Source: Kalaharituber pfeilii
Taxonomy: Eukaryota > Ascomycota > Pezizomycetes > Pezizales > Pezizaceae
NCBI GenBank assembly: GCA_015179045.1
Contig: WHUZ01000002.1
Coordinates: 1,612,001-1,676,000, forward strand
Reading direction: 5' to 3'
DNA length: 64,000 nucleotides
The number at the start of each line of letters is the position of its first letter. Positions within the stretch are counted from its first letter, which is position 1. Under the pieces are notes generated by a model. The model made no database searches. It worked only from the letters and a program-made list of their open reading frames with translations, and had not been told where the DNA came from. Of this stretch, positions 59,715 to 64,000 are shown in pieces. The translations under genes and the position numbers were made by a program.

Positions 59715-61082
59715 ATGCTGATATCTCTGACAGTTGGTAAAGTTGACGCTGGCATTGCAATTCTCCTGACGGAGGACAGAAGGCTGGTGAGCATTCTCAC
59801 GTACCCTTTTTCTCAGCTGCGCATGTCGCGGAAAGTGGGGGTACTCAAGATAGAGCTGCTACACGTGATTCGAGTTAAAGAAACCACATACTTGAGCTAA
59901 CACCTGCGGCCGCTCTCCCTCCAGATAGAATTCCCCAGCATTCTCCTCCCCCCAGGCATCACCTCTGGTTCCATCGTCGACATCCAAGTCTCTCGGAACA
60001 CCGTCGCAGAGCACAGCTCCGCTACCGCATTCGCACACCTACAAGAAGAAATATATAATACATTTGGTATCCGCTCGCCATCAAAGCCGCAGCTACGTAT
60101 TAGGAATGCTACTCAAACCTCTGTGGTGCTGGAATGGGATCCCATTGATCTGGCAACAGCTACGCTGCGATCGCTGACCCTCTACCGGAATGGTACAAAG
60201 TCCGGTTCGATACCCAATCCGACGTTCACTACGACGAAGATATCGGGCTTGGCAGTGAATACAGAGTACACATTTCATTTGATATTAAAGACAAGTGCGG
60301 GAACATACAGTAGCGATAAGGTCACAGTGAGAACGCAAAAGTTGACAGATCTCTCTGGAATCACAGTCTGCCCAGGTGTGATGCCGCCAGAAGTTAAAGA
60401 GCAGCTAGAGGCATGCTTGCAGAGAATTGGCGCAAAGCCTCTACAGGATTATGTGAGGATCGATACAACTCACTTTGTTTGCACAGAGGGTAGGGGCCAG
60501 GCATGGGAGCGTGCTGTGGAGATGAATATCCCAGTCGTAAGACCGGAGTGGGTGGAGGCTTGTGAAAGTGAAGGAAGGATTGTAGGAGTGAGGGCATATT
60601 ATCTGACGGCAGACCCAAGGTTGATGAGACCAACGTTGCGGAATAGAGCTGGAACCACAGGTCAGCAGCAGCAGCCGCAGCACACACAAGCACCTCCTAA
60701 AAACTCGTTAGATGTCGTAGCAACAGCCGCAAATACACCTGGGGCGACCCCGGATATGAGACAGTCACCAGCGACAATTGAGAAGAAAGAGATACCGATG
60801 CAGCCACGTGTGGAGGAAAGTCCGGAGGAGCGAGTACAGGCTATCGACGAGGGGACGAAATTAGAAACACAGCAAACAGACCAAGTACTGAATACACAAC
60901 ATGAAGATACTGAAGCGGAGAACGGATCGCTACAAGAGAAAGATTATGAGAAGGACGAGCCCCCAGTCTCCAGTCCCAGCCCAGCACAGGCAGAAGCTGA
61001 ATCTGGGGACATCGGAGGTACTGCCGCACCAGATCAGCCAAAGGAAAAGTCCGAAGAAGGATTCGAAACCGTACCCATTTAG
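59715..61082 (+). CDS. CHS5: CHS5-like exomer scaffold protein (FN3-BRCT)
   Basis: Chs5 is the scaffold of exomer, the trans-Golgi adaptor that exports chitin synthase and other cargo. Two exons (59715-59786, 59925-61082) encode 409 aa. The N-terminal dimerisation region reads MLISLTVGKVDAGIAILLTE, then EFPSILLPPGITSGSIVDI. A fibronectin type III domain spans about 75-160 (QLRIRNATQTSVVLEWDPID, NTEYTFHLILKTSAG). A BRCT domain follows at about 165-260 (GITVCPGVMPPEVKEQLEAC, THFVCTEG, RPEWVEACESEGRIVG). The C-terminal 150 residues are acidic, Gln/Glu/Ser/Pro-rich and low-complexity, as in other Chs5 proteins. It is tandem with ADE4. Confidence 0.92.
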
Positions 61083-62228
61083 TGGAGCATTGATGTTGGA
61101 CGTCTCATGTCAATACGATAATGAGGGCGAAAAGGCTTCGTGTAGGGAATTAAGGGAGCAGAGAGGCATATTCAATCCTTATAATTAATTAGACTTTTGC
61201 TTATTGTGCATGTAAAGTGTTATGTATATGCCCCTGGTTAGCAGTCCGTTTGAATTCGCGGAAGCTATATATCTAATCGTGGGAAGGCATTGTATCCCTT
61301 GTCGTGCCATGCCTGCCGTACTGCTATGCCTGGTCCATTATTTCAGATAATCGAAATGCAAGTCTGAGATGTGTACTTTTCACTTGGTCGTACTACTGTA
61401 AAATAGAAGAGCCAAGCATAGTTGGATGCAGGCGTGCCAAATAAACTAGGTGAGAGCTATCTAGAGGAGCACTCGAATTCTTTAAATTGTCTGCCGCATG
61501 AATTATACGTTTTTTATGCTGGGTCTCGAGGATGTTTTGTCATGCCTTTTATCAGATTCTACCAATTGTTGGATGATCAGCACGTTGGATGGGTCTCATG
61601 TTCCAGGTTGCAGATATTTTGATCTAGGAGATAACCATGACGAATTAAATAAGTATTGGAAAGTGGACAGGTGCAGAAGTATACATCTACTCGTAGTGTG
61701 TCGTATGGCTGGGGTTGAGAGATTCAGGATATCTTATTTGCCCAACTCCACAAGCAACTAATGTCACTTCCTATTAATATTTGGCCCCGCGATTAGCTGT
61801 GGAGAACAGCCTGTGCCGATGGATTAATAATATCCCACTGTCAGCTACATAGTGCTACAAACAAAACATGAATACACAATATCGATCACTGCCAAAAAGT
61901 TGGTGCAGAAAAGAAGTTAAATCTATCCAAGTTGTCGAACTGCGAACTTTGTTTGTAATAACATTGATAACAACGTCAGATGCGGTATAAAGCACACTTC
62001 TTTTTTGTTTCTCATTCCCGCATACAGTCTAGCCTCGTCCCCAGGCGTTCGTAATAATATCATATAGGCGGGTTTTGCAACGTCCGGGTAGAGCAATTCG
62101 GGTAATTATTAATCACGGTTGCTGTAGTGACGAATTATCTGTGGCTGGTGTAGCAGGCAAAGTTTGATTAAAGAACTGAACTTTGCTGGTTAACTTCCCT
62201 ATCGTAGAGGTTACCCTCAGTATACAGA
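61083..62228. other. Intergenic region, probable transposon debris
   Basis: Open stretches at 61422-61622 and 61498-61761 have no recognisable motif. No LTR pair could be identified upstream of the Copia relic. Confidence 0.4.
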
Positions 62229-62687
62229 GTGTGGTTACAATATAATGGCCACGCATGCTCAACCCCTGCAGTTTTAGGAGACTTGAATTGGGATCAGACC
62301 GACGGGATGCGGATTAGGAACCCATCATCTCAGATTTGCCACCCTTCTGAACAAAGTCAACGCCAGTCAACTGTTGCATTGCCTACAACAGAAGCCGAAT
62401 ATATGGCGGTATCCGAAGCATCGAAAGCATCGATCTGGCTACAACGCTTGATCAAAGAATTACGGCTCGATCTCAACTCTTTCAACAAGGTCATCAATAC
62501 TGATAACACCAGCTCGCTGAATCTTACCTACAATCCGATGCACCATGGAAGGACGAAGCATCTAGACATCAGGTATCACTTTATTCATGATTGTGTTGCA
62601 GAAGGACAAATTGTTGTCAACAAAATTGCAGGGAAGGAAAATCCGGCAGATATTTTTACAAGCTCTTCCATTCGTCAAGTTCATTAA
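62229..62687 (+). mobile_element. Copia RNase H relic
   Basis: From about 62345 the frame reads QSTVALPTTEAEYMAVSEAS, the RNase H core with Glu-Ala-Glu-Tyr, then ASIWLQRLIKELRLDL, INTDNTSSLNLTYNPMHHGR and TKHLDIRYHFIHDCVAEGQI, ending GKENPADIFT and stop at 62685-62687. This is the C-terminal end of a Ty1/copia pol polyprotein. Upstream RT is lost within about 100 bp (GDLNWDQT remains), so it is a truncated copy. A polypurine-like GAGGGGAAAA lies at about 62890, but no LTR was confirmed. Confidence 0.85.
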
Positions 62688-63703
62688 ATTTGCGCATTGT
62701 TTAGCCTTGTCTTATAGCGTGGGAATTTGCCTATGTACGAGGAAAGTTGAATTTTGACCCTATGAGGTTGAGCTCATTGACCGGGGGTGAGAAGTTACAT
62801 TCTTACACCCAGCCATTTTGCCAGTCGAGAACATGCATCAGCACTTTTTCCATAGACCGTTTTAAATACTGTATATGTGCTAGAATACTGAGGGGAAAAT
62901 GTCTACCTTGGAGGCACGCACAGCTGAAAGGATAGAAGAGGATATCCGTTGTATATCACATTACATACTGTATATTTACAAGTATACCCATTCGCCTACG
63001 GTCTCAAAAGCGAGGAGCCGAGTATCACTCGATAATCAATTCATCCACAACATCCCTCCGACAAAAATGAAACCAAAGATATAACTCTCCCAACATATAA
63101 TCTCTGGGACCAGAGTTACAACACCGATGGCAATGTTCCGCTTTAGCTGGACGACGAGGATATCTCTGGAACTGCACTGCCATTGTTGAGAAATCCTATC
63201 ACCGTCGAGGAGCTTAGGGTGTTGGATTTGGATGTGAGGCAGGAATGTCCTGATTGGCCTACTGACATCCAAATTTTTATTGTCTTGATCAACTGTATAT
63301 GTTTAATCATTTAAGGCTATACCATCCTCCTCCCAGGATCCATGAGTCTAAAAACGGTATAATCTTATCCTCTAATGGAGGAACTATAACCCAATTACCG
63401 TTTTATCAGGACTGATTTCATTATTCCATCCACCATTCTCAAGGTGATAAAAGATGACCCTCTCATGAAAGAGGAGCCCAGTTATCAGTCTTGGAGATGG
63501 AAACCATTGATGAAGCTATCCAGTATGTAAACTCTCAACATCTTCTCTGGCAGCATACTTGTTCTCAGCAGACAAGGGGTCAAAGTACTAGTACATTCGT
63601 CGTGGGGGATTACAAAGAATAATATTCTCCTACATGCTAAAGTGCAGAAGGTTTCTGACCCTGAAAAATAGGACTGTCTGCATCGCCGCTTGGCATGCAC
63701 ATT
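62688..63703. other. Repeat-derived region without supported genes
   Basis: Sequence downstream of the Copia relic, perhaps with remnants of its LTR. Short frames on both strands, no recognisable domain. Confidence 0.4.
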
Positions 63704-64000
63704 AGCGGTATTCAGATTAGACTGTCCTCATATAAAATGGAATCCGGCAGACAAACCATCTGAGTACCCTCTTGTGAAAATCGGATTTTTTGTCAAATCG
63801 GAAACTGGTTTTGGGTCCAAAAATCCACCGGAATTTATGCACGCCAGGTCCTGAATATTGCATCAAGGCCCGCAAGATGCATCATATATATGTAGTTGTC
63901 GCAAAAATCCGACCAGATTTTTTCCGCAAAAAAACGCGAAAATAAACCGGTTTAACTGGTTTATAACATGAAAATACCAGATAAAATTTTGTATGGAGAT
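63704..64000 (+). mobile_element. MITE family A, copy 3 (cut by window end)
   Basis: Starts AGCGGTATTCAGATTAGAC like copy 1 and tracks it with few substitutions to the end of the window. Its main difference is a 17-base deletion after GACAAACCA. The right terminal repeat lies beyond the window. Left flank is ACATT. Confidence 0.85.

Noticed and set aside
1..64000. CRISPR arrays, rRNA genes, bacterial-style operons, riboswitches
   Set aside because: None seen; spliced fungal genes throughout make such features unexpected.

Overview
The window looks like nuclear DNA of a filamentous ascomycete (Pezizomycotina). The clues are short spliceosomal introns (mostly about 47-90 nt, GT..AG), a fungal gene set (chitin-transport CHS5, F-BAR protein BZZ1, AIM11, a RID/Masc1-type DNA methyltransferase, a membrane-anchored GH3 beta-glucosidase), and decayed LINE, Copia, Helitron and MITE copies between genes. 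High intron density (10 introns in BZZ1, 8 in the GH3 gene, 6 in COG1) and truffle-like gene spacing would fit Pezizomycetes, but that placement is inference. No bacterial-type operons, rRNA, convincing tRNA or CRISPR arrays were seen.

Layout. 1-8.1 kb is gene-poor: one possible two-exon hypothetical gene (2.9-3.4 kb), a protease-like relic (3.7-4.0 kb) and a 322-bp inverted-repeat element (7.4-7.7 kb). A complex I subunit gene (NDUFB8 family, 8.1-8.9 kb) is followed by a transposon graveyard (9.5-12.5 kb: LINE reverse transcriptase, Helitron N-terminal domain, Copia RT/RNase H, Copia gag). Next come CMC2 (COX assembly), prefoldin 2 and BZZ1 (15.2-19.9 kb), then 6.4 kb with homopolymer A/T tracts and one doubtful Ser-rich ORF. 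A RID-like cytosine methyltransferase (26.3-28.8 kb), COG1 (30.1-33.0 kb) and URM1 (33.3-33.9 kb) precede a Helitron helicase relic and a TA-flanked MITE (34.1-35.6 kb). The right half carries thymidylate synthase, a GCIP-family protein, a divergent pair of a class-I glutamine-synthetase-like gene and a short-chain dehydrogenase, a first-exon fragment of a 2-methylcitrate dehydratase-like gene, AIM11, a FAM32A-like gene, the GH3 gene, a fold-back MITE pair, ADE4 and CHS5. The right end holds a Copia RNase H relic and a third copy of the MITE.

The host genes are a mix of housekeeping functions (nucleotide synthesis: thymidylate synthase and ADE4; mitochondrial assembly: NDUFB8, CMC2, AIM11; Golgi/wall traffic: COG1, CHS5; actin/endocytosis: BZZ1; folding: PFD2; tRNA thiolation/urmylation: URM1). 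Only the glutamine-synthetase/dehydrogenase pair looks like a functional cluster. The coding models were built by hand from splice signals and reading-frame continuity; exon sums are in frame for all host genes except the methyltransferase and the GH3 gene. There, breaks fall in short G/C runs, which may be sequence errors or real decay.
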